Source: Clostridia bacterium
GTDB lineage: Bacteria > Bacillota > Clostridia > Christensenellales > CALWSW01
Direction: 5' to 3'
DNA length: 12,376 nt
NCBI GenBank assembly: GCA_019421925.1
Contig: JAHZEH010000002.1
Location: 3,929-16,304, forward strand
Shown here in pieces: positions 5,874 to 12,331 of the stretch. The notes under the pieces are model-generated. The model was not told the DNA's origin, searched no databases, and was given only the letters and a program-made list of their open reading frames with translations. Made by a program: the position numbers and the translations under genes. How positions within the stretch are numbered: position 1 is the first letter of the stretch; every line of letters starts with the position of its first letter.

Positions 5874-7292
5874 ATGCAGGACAAAACCAAAAAGATCATC
5901 GTCTTCGCCGTCATCGCCGTGCTTGCGGTGGGGGTAATCGCCGCCGTCATCTGGGGCAGCAACGCCCAGGCCCAGGCCAATACCTATGAGTCCCATTTGG
6001 GCGGTCTCTATGAAAAGTCCATCAGCGAACTGGCGGACGACGTATATTCCCTCCAGACTCTGCTGGCCAAGGCCGTGGTGTCCGCGTCGCCCAAACAATT
6101 CACCCTGATCCTGAGCGAATCCTGGCGGACAAGCGGCGAAGCCATCGGCGTGCTCTCCCAGATCCCGGGCAGATACAGCCAGCTGGGCGAACTCAACCGC
6201 TTCCTCATCCAGACCGGCGACTTCTGCCACACGCTGCTGAGAAAGGTCGCCTCGGACATCCCCATCACCCAGGAGGACCGGGACCAGCTCACCTCCCTGC
6301 ACAACTCCAGCACCACCCTGCTGGAAAAAATTGAGGAATACCAGGCAAACGGCTCCACCGCGTTCTCCTATACCAACGGCATGGAGTATTACGACTATGA
6401 GGAGGCGTCCTCTCAAGCGGACGCAGCGGCCCCGTCCGGCGGGGAGGCCAGCCAGAGCGACAGCGCCGGAGGCTATGAGGGGGGATACAAGGAGGATGCA
6501 GGGGATGAAAAATATCCCACCCTCATCTATGACGGCCCCTTCTCTGACAGCACCGCCAAGGCCGAACCCAAGGGACTGGGCGCAGGCCAGGCGGGCGACG
6601 CTACCGCGATGGCCTGTGCCCAGCAGTTCCTGGGGGATCTGCTGGGCGGAGAGCTGGCTCTTGTGGAGCTCCAGGGGGGACGCATCCCCTCCTACCGCTT
6701 CACCGGCGTAAGCTCCGACGGCCGGGCGCTGGAAATTCTCATCACCCAGCAGGGCGGCCACTGCCTCAATTTCATGTTTGACCCGGATGCCTCCCTATCC
6801 GGTCTGCTGCCCACCCCCCAGAGGGGCAGCGAGCTGGGTGAAATTGGCCGGGAGTTCCTGAAAAGCCGCGGGCTGTCCTCGATGGAGCCCACCTATGCCC
6901 AGTACTACAGCGGGGTGGCCACCATCAACTATGCCTATGTGCAGGACGGAGTCATGATCTACAACGACCTCATCAAGGTCTGGGTGGAGATCGCGTCGGG
7001 CAAGGTTATCGGCTACGACGCCAACAACTACCTCTTCAGCCATGTCCCGCGCACCATCCCGGCTGCGGAGATCACGCCTGAGGAGGCCCGGGCCCGGGTT
7101 TCCTCCGCCCTCTCCATCGAATCAGTCAAACAGGCGCTCATCCCCATCTCCATCGCCGAGGAGGCCTACTGCTATGAGTTCAAAGGCACCTTTGGCGGGG
7201 ACTCCTTCATTGTCTACATCAACGCCCTGACCGGTGAGGAGGAGCAGATTTTGCGAATTATCGACTCGGAACAGGGGCAGCTTACCCTCTGA
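5874..7292 (+). CDS. ypeB: Germination protein YpeB
   Basis: YpeB is the partner of SleB. In Bacillus each is needed for the other to be stable and localised in the spore, and YpeB inhibits SleB until germination. The 472-aa product starts with a short basic stretch and one membrane anchor (about 8-27, IIVFAVIAVLAVGVIAAVIW). A helical N-terminal domain follows (about 35-160, YEKSISELADDVYSLQTLLA onward). Next is a low-complexity Ser/Ala/Gly/Asp linker (about 178-215), then a C-terminal region with PepSY-like repeats (about 240-470). The start at 5874 follows GGGAGG (5859-5864). The sleB-ypeB order and close spacing are conserved in Bacillus and Clostridia. The linker looks longer and more acidic than I expect for Bacillus YpeB, but this was not aligned. 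Confidence 0.93.
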   Translation: MQDKTKKIIVFAVIAVLAVGVIAAVIWGSNAQAQANTYESHLGGLYEKSISELADDVYSLQTLLAKAVVSASPKQFTLILSESWRTSGEAIGVLSQIPGRYSQLGELNRFLIQTGDFCHTLLRKVASDIPITQEDRDQLTSLHNSSTTLLEKIEEYQANGSTAFSYTNGMEYYDYEEASSQADAAAPSGGEASQSDSAGGYEGGYKEDAGDEKYPTLIYDGPFSDSTAKAEPKGLGAGQAGDATAMACAQQFLGDLLGGELALVELQGGRIPSYRFTGVSSDGRALEILITQQGGHCLNFMFDPDASLSGLLPTPQRGSELGEIGREFLKSRGLSSMEPTYAQYYSGVATINYAYVQDGVMIYNDLIKVWVEIASGKVIGYDANNYLFSHVPRTIPAAEITPEEARARVSSALSIESVKQALIPISIAEEAYCYEFKGTFGGDSFIVYINALTGEEEQILRIIDSEQGQLTL

Positions 7293-7374
7293 TCCTCTGG
7301 AATCACCGTAAGCCGGCCAGCCTCGGGCTGCTTCTCCGCCTCCCCATGGGAGCAGCCTGCGCCGCCGGTTGCCT

Positions 7375-7408
7375 AACAAAGGGGGCCGCTTTTACGGCCT
7401 CCTTTGTT
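7375..7408 (+). terminator. 14-bp hairpin after ypeB, terminator-like but no U-run
   Basis: AACAAAGGGGGCCG (7375-7388) pairs along its whole length with CGGCCTCCTTTGTT (7395-7408), with one G-U pair and loop CTTTTA. The next bases are GCGTCC, so there is no U-tract beyond the stem end. It probably marks the end of the spoIIR-sleB-ypeB unit, but termination may be weak. Its right arm overlaps the next promoter's -35. Confidence 0.5.
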
Positions 7409-7435
7409 GCGTCCCGGTGGCTGCTGGGATATAAT
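7407..7435 (+). promoter_or_regulatory. promoter of the DUF1934 gene block
   Basis: An exact TATAAT (7430-7435) is 17 bp downstream of TTGCGT (7407-7412). It lies 45 bp before the TTG start at 7481, in otherwise GC-rich DNA where TATAAT is rare. The -35 matches only TTG. It overlaps the hairpin by two bases. Confidence 0.5.
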
Positions 7436-7480
7436 GGGGGCAAATCCGGGGCCCCGCCCTGTTCTTGCGAGGTGATCCTT

Positions 7481-7903
7481 TTGAGAAACGAAATTCTGCT
7501 CACTATCCGCGGCGCGCCCCAGGAGGAGCCCGAGGGGATTGAGCTAATCACCCGCGGCTGGTTTTGCCAGGAGGAGGATAACATCCGCCTGGAATACGAC
7601 GAAAGCAAACTTTCCGGCATGGAGGGAACCAAAACACAACTGCGCTTTGACGGTTCTCAGGTCTATCTGGAGCGCACGGGGGACACGCAGAGCTGCCTTA
7701 TCTTCTGCAAGCGCCAGCAGACCCAGTCCACCTACCAGATGGGCCCGTTCACCCTGCCTGTCTCGGTGTTTTCCACGATTCTAGAGTATGAGCTCACCCC
7801 CCAGAAGGGCTGGATGGAGCTGCAATATACCCTGGACCTGGGCGGCAGCCGCATCAACAACCGTCTGACTCTGGAGTACCGGGAGGCCGCGTCCCCATGC
7901 TGA
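7481..7903 (+). CDS. DUF1934 / YwiB-family beta-barrel protein
   Basis: A 140-aa protein of the DUF1934 (YwiB) family, a small calycin-like beta-barrel of unknown biochemical role. The family's features are an N-terminal NEILLTIRG, then EGIELITRG, the signature YDESKLSGMEGT (39-50), LIF, a C-terminal MGPFTLPV segment and repeating beta strands to the end. The TTG start at 7481 is chosen because GAGGTG (7469-7474) lies 6 nt upstream and the encoded protein then begins like the family, (M)RNEILLTI. The in-frame ATG at 7346 lies inside the preceding noncoding region. In Bacillus ywiB sits directly upstream of argS; here the next gene, overlapping by 7 nt, is an argS-like fragment, so the pairing is partly kept. 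Confidence 0.85.
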   Translation: MRNEILLTIRGAPQEEPEGIELITRGWFCQEEDNIRLEYDESKLSGMEGTKTQLRFDGSQVYLERTGDTQSCLIFCKRQQTQSTYQMGPFTLPVSVFSTILEYELTPQKGWMELQYTLDLGGSRINNRLTLEYREAASPC

Positions 7904-8454
7904 ACGCTGCCGCGCTCCTGAGGAGCGCCATCGCCGCCGCTTTTGAGGAACGGGACCTCCCCTTTCATCCCTCCCGCCTCATCCTTGGGGCGCTTGCACC
8001 CGCCGCGTATTACGCCGGGCCGGAGGGGAAAACCCTGCGCGCGGCCCTGCTGGAGTGTCCCCCTCAGTGGATGGAGAGCTGCAGCCAAGAGGGGGGCTAC
8101 TTGAACTTCACCTTCGCGCCCACTCTGCTGGAAACCCTGCTCCGCCAGTTCTCCGAGGCCCTTCCCCCCGCCCGGTTCGACCCGGACTGGACGGAGGAGG
8201 CCCTCTTCTCCCCGCTCCCCTATGCCTGCGCCCGCCTGATGCAAGCCGCCCGCAAGCCGGGCCGGGAACTGCCCCAGTCCCTCTGCCTGCGGCTTTTCTG
8301 TTTGGCGGACTGGCTGGACTCCCCCCGTCTGCAGCAGAAGGCCCCGGCTTGCGCCGCGGATTTCTCTCAAAGCGCCGCTTCCCTGCGCCCCTCTCTCCTT
8401 GAGGCGGCCTCCAGGGCTTTTTGTGCGTTTCAAGCCGGAGGACAAGTATTTTAG
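7897..8454 (+). CDS. ArgS-like protein with DALR-type domain but no catalytic core
   Basis: A 185-aa protein. The C-terminal half (about 105-185) resembles the DALR anticodon-binding domain of arginyl-tRNA synthetase: PYACARLMQAARK (108-120) recalls the YAHAR-Ile-x-Ser-Ile-x-RKA helix, LRLFCLADW the LLRLL helix, and LLEAASRAFCAFQAGGQVF the final LARAFHAFYxxCxV helix. GGYLNFTF (66-73) recalls the GFINF strand of the ArgS N-terminal domain. No HIGH, KMSKS or Rossmann core is present and none would fit in the length. The ATG at 7897 overlaps the preceding stop (ATGCTGA), with GGGAGG (7881-7886) upstream, so it is translationally coupled. The frame is intact, which argues against recent decay. 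It cannot charge tRNA by itself; the role is unknown. The domain call rests on weak motif similarity. Confidence 0.75.
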   Translation: MLNAAALLRSAIAAAFEERDLPFHPSRLILGALAPAAYYAGPEGKTLRAALLECPPQWMESCSQEGGYLNFTFAPTLLETLLRQFSEALPPARFDPDWTEEALFSPLPYACARLMQAARKPGRELPQSLCLRLFCLADWLDSPRLQQKAPACAADFSQSAASLRPSLLEAASRAFCAFQAGGQVF

Positions 8455-8468
8455 GAGGTGCTATCCCC

Positions 8469-9122
8469 ATGAAAATCACCTGGTACGGACATTCCTGCTT
8501 TCTGCTCGACGACGGCCGCACCCGCCTTCTCACCGATCCTTACGACCCCGAGACCATTGTCACCCCCCTGCATGTCAAAGCCGATATCGTCACCCTCAGC
8601 CACGGCCACCACGACCACAGCTATCTCGCCGCCATCGACGGGGAAGGGTTTTTAGTGGCCCGGGAGTCGGCCCAGTTTGAGGAGCTCAGCCTCACGGCTA
8701 TCCCCTCCTTCCATGACGGGGAGGGGGGCGCAAAGCGCGGACTCAATACCATCTTCCGCATTGAGATGGGCGGGCTGGTCATCGCCCACCTGGGCGACCT
8801 GGGGCATCCCCTGACCGCCGGAGAGCTGGAGGCCCTTGGCAGGGTTGACGTGCTTCTGCTGCCCGTAGGCGGCGTTTACACCATCGACGCCCAGGAGGCC
8901 CGGCAGGTTGCAGAGGCGGTTGGGGCGCCCTGCGTCATCCCCATGCACTACTATATCCCCACCCTCAAATTCGCCCTGGGCGACGTGGAGGACTTCATTG
9001 ACTGCATGGAGGAGAACTGGGAGGTGGGCTTCCTGCCCGGCAATACGGCCGAACTCACGCCCGAGACCCTGCCCGGGAAAAGCGTGCTGATTTTTGACTA
9101 TTTAGACGCTATGCCTCATTGA
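8469..9122 (+). CDS. MBL-fold metal-dependent hydrolase (UlaG/YtkL-like)
   Basis: A 217-aa metallo-beta-lactamase-fold protein of the short UlaG-like type. Metal-binding residues are visible: His7 in WYGHSC, the SHGHHDHS motif (H45, H47, D49, H50), H82 in IPSFHD, D110 in HLGDLGH and H160 in IPMHYY. DP near residue 23 and PVGGVYTID (132-140) are also typical. The substrate is unknown; relatives are annotated as metal-dependent hydrolases, and the ascorbate-6-phosphate lactonase UlaG is one characterised member. There is no export signal, so it is cytoplasmic. The start at 8469 follows AGGAGGTG (8453-8460), which overlaps the upstream stop TAG and ties it to the DUF1934 operon. The pyrG -35 box overlaps its stop codon. 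Confidence 0.9.
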   Translation: MKITWYGHSCFLLDDGRTRLLTDPYDPETIVTPLHVKADIVTLSHGHHDHSYLAAIDGEGFLVARESAQFEELSLTAIPSFHDGEGGAKRGLNTIFRIEMGGLVIAHLGDLGHPLTAGELEALGRVDVLLLPVGGVYTIDAQEARQVAEAVGAPCVIPMHYYIPTLKFALGDVEDFIDCMEENWEVGFLPGNTAELTPETLPGKSVLIFDYLDAMPH

Positions 9123-9147
9123 CAACCCTCACTATACTCAGTAGAAT
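9119..9147 (+). promoter_or_regulatory. strong vegetative promoter of pyrG
   Basis: A consensus TTGACA (9119-9124), a 17-bp spacer and TAGAAT (9142-9147, 5 of 6). The stop codon of the upstream hydrolase gene lies inside the -35. Transcription would start near 9154, leaving a leader of about 34 nt with GGGGAGG as ribosome-binding site. No attenuator hairpin and no initial G-run of the kind used for CTP sensing in B. subtilis pyrG is evident. A further TATAAT at 9161-9166 lacks a -35. Confidence 0.8.
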
Positions 9148-9187
9148 ATTTGAGTATGTTTATAATGTTGGATTTGGGGAGGATACT

Positions 9188-10801
9188 ATGGCAACGAAGT
9201 ATATTTTCGTCACCGGCGGCGTCGTTTCTTCACTGGGCAAGGGCATCACTGCCGCTTCTTTGGGGCGTCTGCTCAAGAGCCGGGGGCTCAAGGTCTCCAT
9301 GCAGAAGTTTGATCCTTACATCAACCTCAACCCCGGGATGATGAGCCCTCTGCAGCACGGCGAGGTGTTCGTCACGGACGACGGCGGCGAATGCGATCTC
9401 GACCTCGGGCATTATGAGCGCTTTATAGACGAGAGCCTGACGGTGGATTCGGACATCACCTCCGGCCAGATCTATCAATCCGTCATCAACAAGGAGCGCA
9501 AAGGGGACTACCACGGGGGGACTGTGCAGGTCATCCCCCATATCACCAATGAGATCAAGCGCTCCATCTTCCGCCTGGAGCGGGCGACCGGCTGCGATGT
9601 GGTCATCACTGAGGTCGGCGGTACGGTGGGCGACATCGAGTCCCTGCCCTTCCTCGAAGCCATCCGCCAGATCAAATGGGAGGTGGGTGTGGAGAACTGC
9701 CTATACATCCACGTGACCCTGGTCCCCTATCTGGGCAAGGCGGGCGAGCTCAAAACCAAGCCCACCCAGCACTCCGTCAAGGAGCTGCGCTCCATCGGCA
9801 TCCAGCCCGATATCATCGTCTGCCGCTGCGAGCTTCCCCTCTCCTCTTCCCTGCGCGACAAGATCGGCCTGTTCTGCAACATTGAGGGCAGCGCCGTGAT
9901 CCCCAATTACGACGCCGAGACCCTCTACGACGTCCCTCTTATGCTCCAGAAGGAGGGGTTGGACAAGCTGGTCTGCGAGAAGCTCCACCTTGGCGCCACC
10001 GAGTCCGACATGACCGTGTGGAGCAAGCTGACCGAGCGTTTCAAGCACCCCACCCGCAAAGTCAGAATCGCCCTGGTGGGCAAATATGTCGACCTGCGCG
10101 ACGCCTATATTTCCATCTCCGAGGCCCTTGCCCACGCCGGCATCGCCCACGCCGCAGAGGTGGAAATCGAGTGGATCTACTCAGGTGACATCAAATCTGA
10201 GGAGATGGCCGGGGAGATGCTGGCGGGCATGGATGGCATCATTGTCCCGGGCGGCTTCGGCGAGCGCGGCATGAGTGGCATGGCCCTGGCGGCCCACTAT
10301 GCCCGCACCCATGGCGTACCCTTCTTCGGCCTGGGCCTGGGGATGCAGATGGCAGTGGTAGAGTTCGCCAACTCGGTCTGCGGCATCCCCGCCGATACCA
10401 CCGAGCGCGACCCCCAGACCCCCAATCCCATCATCGACCTCATGGCCGACTTTAAGGATCTCGATCCCAGGGTGGACGACACCATGCGCCTGGGTAAATA
10501 TAACCTGCGCATCTGCGAGGGCAGTCTGGCCCGCGCGGCCTACGGCGCGGAGGTTGTGGGCGAACGCCACCGCAACCGCTATGAGCTCAACCCCTCCTAC
10601 CACGATTGGCTGGCCCAAAACGGCCTGCATGTCACCGCCACCTGTGTGGAAAACGGCCTGGCAGAGATCGTCGAGCTTGGCAATCACCCCTGGTTCGTGG
10701 GCGTGCTCTTCCACGCGGAATTCCTCTCCCGCCCCAACAAGCCCCATCCCCTCTTTGTCTCCTTCATCGGAGCGGCCCTCCAGGGGAAAGAGCGCCAGTA
10801 A
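9188..10801 (+). CDS. pyrG: CTP synthase PyrG with altered glutaminase site
   Basis: CTP synthase makes CTP from UTP, ATP and nitrogen, the last step of de novo pyrimidine synthesis. The product is 537 aa, normal length. The synthetase domain (about 1-270) has FVTGGVVSSLGKGITAASL, MSPLQHGEVFVTDDG and EVGGTVGDIESLPFLEAIRQ. The class I amidotransferase domain (about 290-530) has VPGGFGERG and LFHAEFLSRP. Its nucleophile position is changed: the usual GICLGMQ reads GLGLGMQ, so residue 383 (codon GGC, 10334-10336) is glycine instead of the catalytic cysteine (Cys379 in E. coli). His509 and Glu511 remain, but the proline between them is alanine. The enzyme should be unable to use glutamine, while ammonia-dependent synthesis could persist. 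The start at 9188 follows GGGAGG (9177-9182); upstream in-frame residues would overlap the previous gene. Confidence 0.96.
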   Translation: MATKYIFVTGGVVSSLGKGITAASLGRLLKSRGLKVSMQKFDPYINLNPGMMSPLQHGEVFVTDDGGECDLDLGHYERFIDESLTVDSDITSGQIYQSVINKERKGDYHGGTVQVIPHITNEIKRSIFRLERATGCDVVITEVGGTVGDIESLPFLEAIRQIKWEVGVENCLYIHVTLVPYLGKAGELKTKPTQHSVKELRSIGIQPDIIVCRCELPLSSSLRDKIGLFCNIEGSAVIPNYDAETLYDVPLMLQKEGLDKLVCEKLHLGATESDMTVWSKLTERFKHPTRKVRIALVGKYVDLRDAYISISEALAHAGIAHAAEVEIEWIYSGDIKSEEMAGEMLAGMDGIIVPGGFGERGMSGMALAAHYARTHGVPFFGLGLGMQMAVVEFANSVCGIPADTTERDPQTPNPIIDLMADFKDLDPRVDDTMRLGKYNLRICEGSLARAAYGAEVVGERHRNRYELNPSYHDWLAQNGLHVTATCVENGLAEIVELGNHPWFVGVLFHAEFLSRPNKPHPLFVSFIGAALQGKERQ

Positions 10802-10814
10802 CCCAGCAACACTC

Positions 10815-10852
10815 AGCCGGGACAGGTCAATAGCCCTGTCCCGGCTTTCTTT
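10815..10852 (+). terminator. intrinsic terminator after pyrG
   Basis: A perfect 12-bp stem (AGCCGGGACAGG, 10815-10826, with CCTGTCCCGGCT, 10835-10846) has an 8-nt loop and is followed by TTTCTTT. It lies 13 bp after the pyrG stop and only 3 nt before the next gene's ribosome-binding site. Confidence 0.92.
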
Positions 10853-10865
10853 AACAGGAGCGCCC

Positions 10866-12110
10866 ATGAAACATCCCCTCCTCTTCTGCCTTGCCCTGCT
10901 GTCGTCGCTCGTCTTCTGCGCATGCGGCCACTCCCCTTCACAGCCCGCAGTCCCGGCGGACCGCCCGGGCGTGGGGACAGGCTCCCGCCTTTTTATCACA
11001 TCCGACGTCCACTACCAGCAGACCCCCTCCGGGGCCCAGAGCCTGGTAATCCCCCAGACCGAGTATATCGGCGAGATCACGGACGCCCTTCTGTGGCATG
11101 TTATTGAGTCCAAGCCGGATGCCTTTTTGCTCTGCGGCGATCTGACCAACAACGGCAGCCGCGCTGAACACGAGGCCCTGGCCGGGAAGCTGCAGGCCGT
11201 AGCGGACGCAGGTATCGCCGTCTATGTCCTCCCAGGCAACCACGACATGATGGGGGTGAACGCGGAGGAATTCGCCCAGCTCTATGGCAGCCTGGGCTAT
11301 GGCGGGGCGCTGTCCCGGGACCCCGCCTCGCTGAGCTACACCGCCCTGCTGCCCGGCGGCGAACTCCTGGTCCTGCTCGACACCAATGTCTACGGCACGC
11401 GGGATAGCAGTGCCGAAGGAATGGTGAGCGGCGAAACGCTGGCCTGGCTCAGAGCCTGCCTGGAGCAGGCGGCATCGGAAGGACGTGTCATCCTCTCCGC
11501 TAGCCACCACAACCTGCTCCACCACGCCTCCGAGCGCTACCGTGACAGCTTCCGCCTGGACTGCCCTGAATCCCTCCCCGCCCTTTTGTCCAGCTACGGC
11601 GCGCGCCTCCATCTGAGCGGGCACCGTCACCGCCAGCATATCGCCCGGCAGGAGGAGGACGGCGGGACGTTCTGCGAAATTGTCAGCGGCATGCCCATCG
11701 CCTACCCCAACCATATCGGGGAGCTGTCCCTCTCCGCCGGCGGGGCCGGATACCAAACCCTGGCGGTGGACGTGGAGGGCTGGGCCGCCCAGGCTGGCCG
11801 CACAGAGGAGGACCTGCTCCGCTTCTCCCAGTACACCCTGGCCTGCGGGAGGGAGCAGGCGGAAAATATGGCATACAGCGCCCTCTCCTCCCTTGATCTT
11901 TCCGATTGGGAGCGGCGGGAGATGTCAAACGTCTTTGTCCAGCTCCAGCTCGCCAGCAGTGAAAACACCCTGATGGAGCATCAGCAGGCCCTGCGCCGGA
12001 GCCAGGGGTACGTTCTGTGGATGAAATACGCAGCCGGCACCCCCTGGGGCAGTTGGATGGAGTTTCTGCTGGACAACCCTGCCCAGGACAACTGCTCCCT
12101 CTCCTGGTAG
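10866..12110 (+). CDS. metallophosphoesterase, predicted lipoprotein
   Basis: A 414-aa calcineurin-like metallophosphoesterase. All metal-site motifs are present: D47 and H49 in TSDVHY, GDLTNNG (91-97), GNHD (124-127), HH (214-215) in SASHHN, and GHRH (252-255). The N-terminus is a signal peptide (KHPLLFCLALLSSLVFCA) ending in a plausible but non-ideal lipobox FCAC with Cys20 as lipidation site, so it is probably anchored outside the membrane. A C-terminal region (about 300-414) of helical character has no motif I recognise. The substrate (phosphodiester, nucleotide or phospholipid) is unknown. The start at 10866 follows CAGGAG (10855-10860). It sits 3 nt past the pyrG terminator's T-run without room for its own promoter, so expression may depend on read-through or a promoter inside pyrG. 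Confidence 0.9.
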   Translation: MKHPLLFCLALLSSLVFCACGHSPSQPAVPADRPGVGTGSRLFITSDVHYQQTPSGAQSLVIPQTEYIGEITDALLWHVIESKPDAFLLCGDLTNNGSRAEHEALAGKLQAVADAGIAVYVLPGNHDMMGVNAEEFAQLYGSLGYGGALSRDPASLSYTALLPGGELLVLLDTNVYGTRDSSAEGMVSGETLAWLRACLEQAASEGRVILSASHHNLLHHASERYRDSFRLDCPESLPALLSSYGARLHLSGHRHRQHIARQEEDGGTFCEIVSGMPIAYPNHIGELSLSAGGAGYQTLAVDVEGWAAQAGRTEEDLLRFSQYTLACGREQAENMAYSALSSLDLSDWERREMSNVFVQLQLASSENTLMEHQQALRRSQGYVLWMKYAAGTPWGSWMEFLLDNPAQDNCSLSW

Positions 12111-12112
12111 GA

Positions 12113-12140
12113 ATGGCTTAGGCATTTCAGATGCGGCCAT
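12113..12140 (+). repeat. short interrupted hairpin after the phosphoesterase gene
   Basis: ATGGC (12113-12117) pairs with GCCAT (12136-12140), and inside it GCAT (12122-12125) pairs with ATGC (12131-12134). No T-run follows, so it is a poor terminator. It is the only structure near the 3' end of the gene. Confidence 0.3.
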
Positions 12141-12200
12141 AGCCCTCTGTTGTCAGCGTGCTCGTGAACCGCAATTTCATGGGAATGCCGCCTGCCTCCT

Positions 12201-12233
12201 GTGAACGGACCGTATTGACTTACATCTGTTCAC
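12201..12233. repeat. 9-bp inverted repeat in the 3' intergenic region
   Basis: GTGAACGGA (12201-12209) pairs with TCTGTTCAC (12225-12233) with one G-U, around a 15-nt loop. There is no adjacent T-run. It lies 35 bp before the larger inverted repeat at 12268. Confidence 0.45.
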
Positions 12234-12267
12234 CCATTCAATCCCCCTGTTGCCCGTTCTTTCCGTT

Positions 12268-12331
12268 CTCCCTTTGCTGTCTTTCATGTGCAGTTGACAG
12301 GCCGCACCTTTCGTTCAGCAAAGGGAGTTTT
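12268..12331. repeat. perfect 12-bp inverted repeat with 36-nt loop, followed by TTTT
   Basis: CTCCCTTTGCTG (12268-12279) is the exact reverse complement of CAGCAAAGGGAG (12316-12327). TTTT follows the right arm, so a long-loop terminator on the + strand is possible. The loop contains a further GTGC/GCAC pairing (12288-12291 with 12304-12307), which could make a branched RNA structure. The function is unknown. Confidence 0.5.

Noticed and set aside
9119..9187. pyrG start at 9119
   Set aside because: The 23 extra residues cover the pyrG promoter; GGGAGG and the family N-terminus point to 9188.
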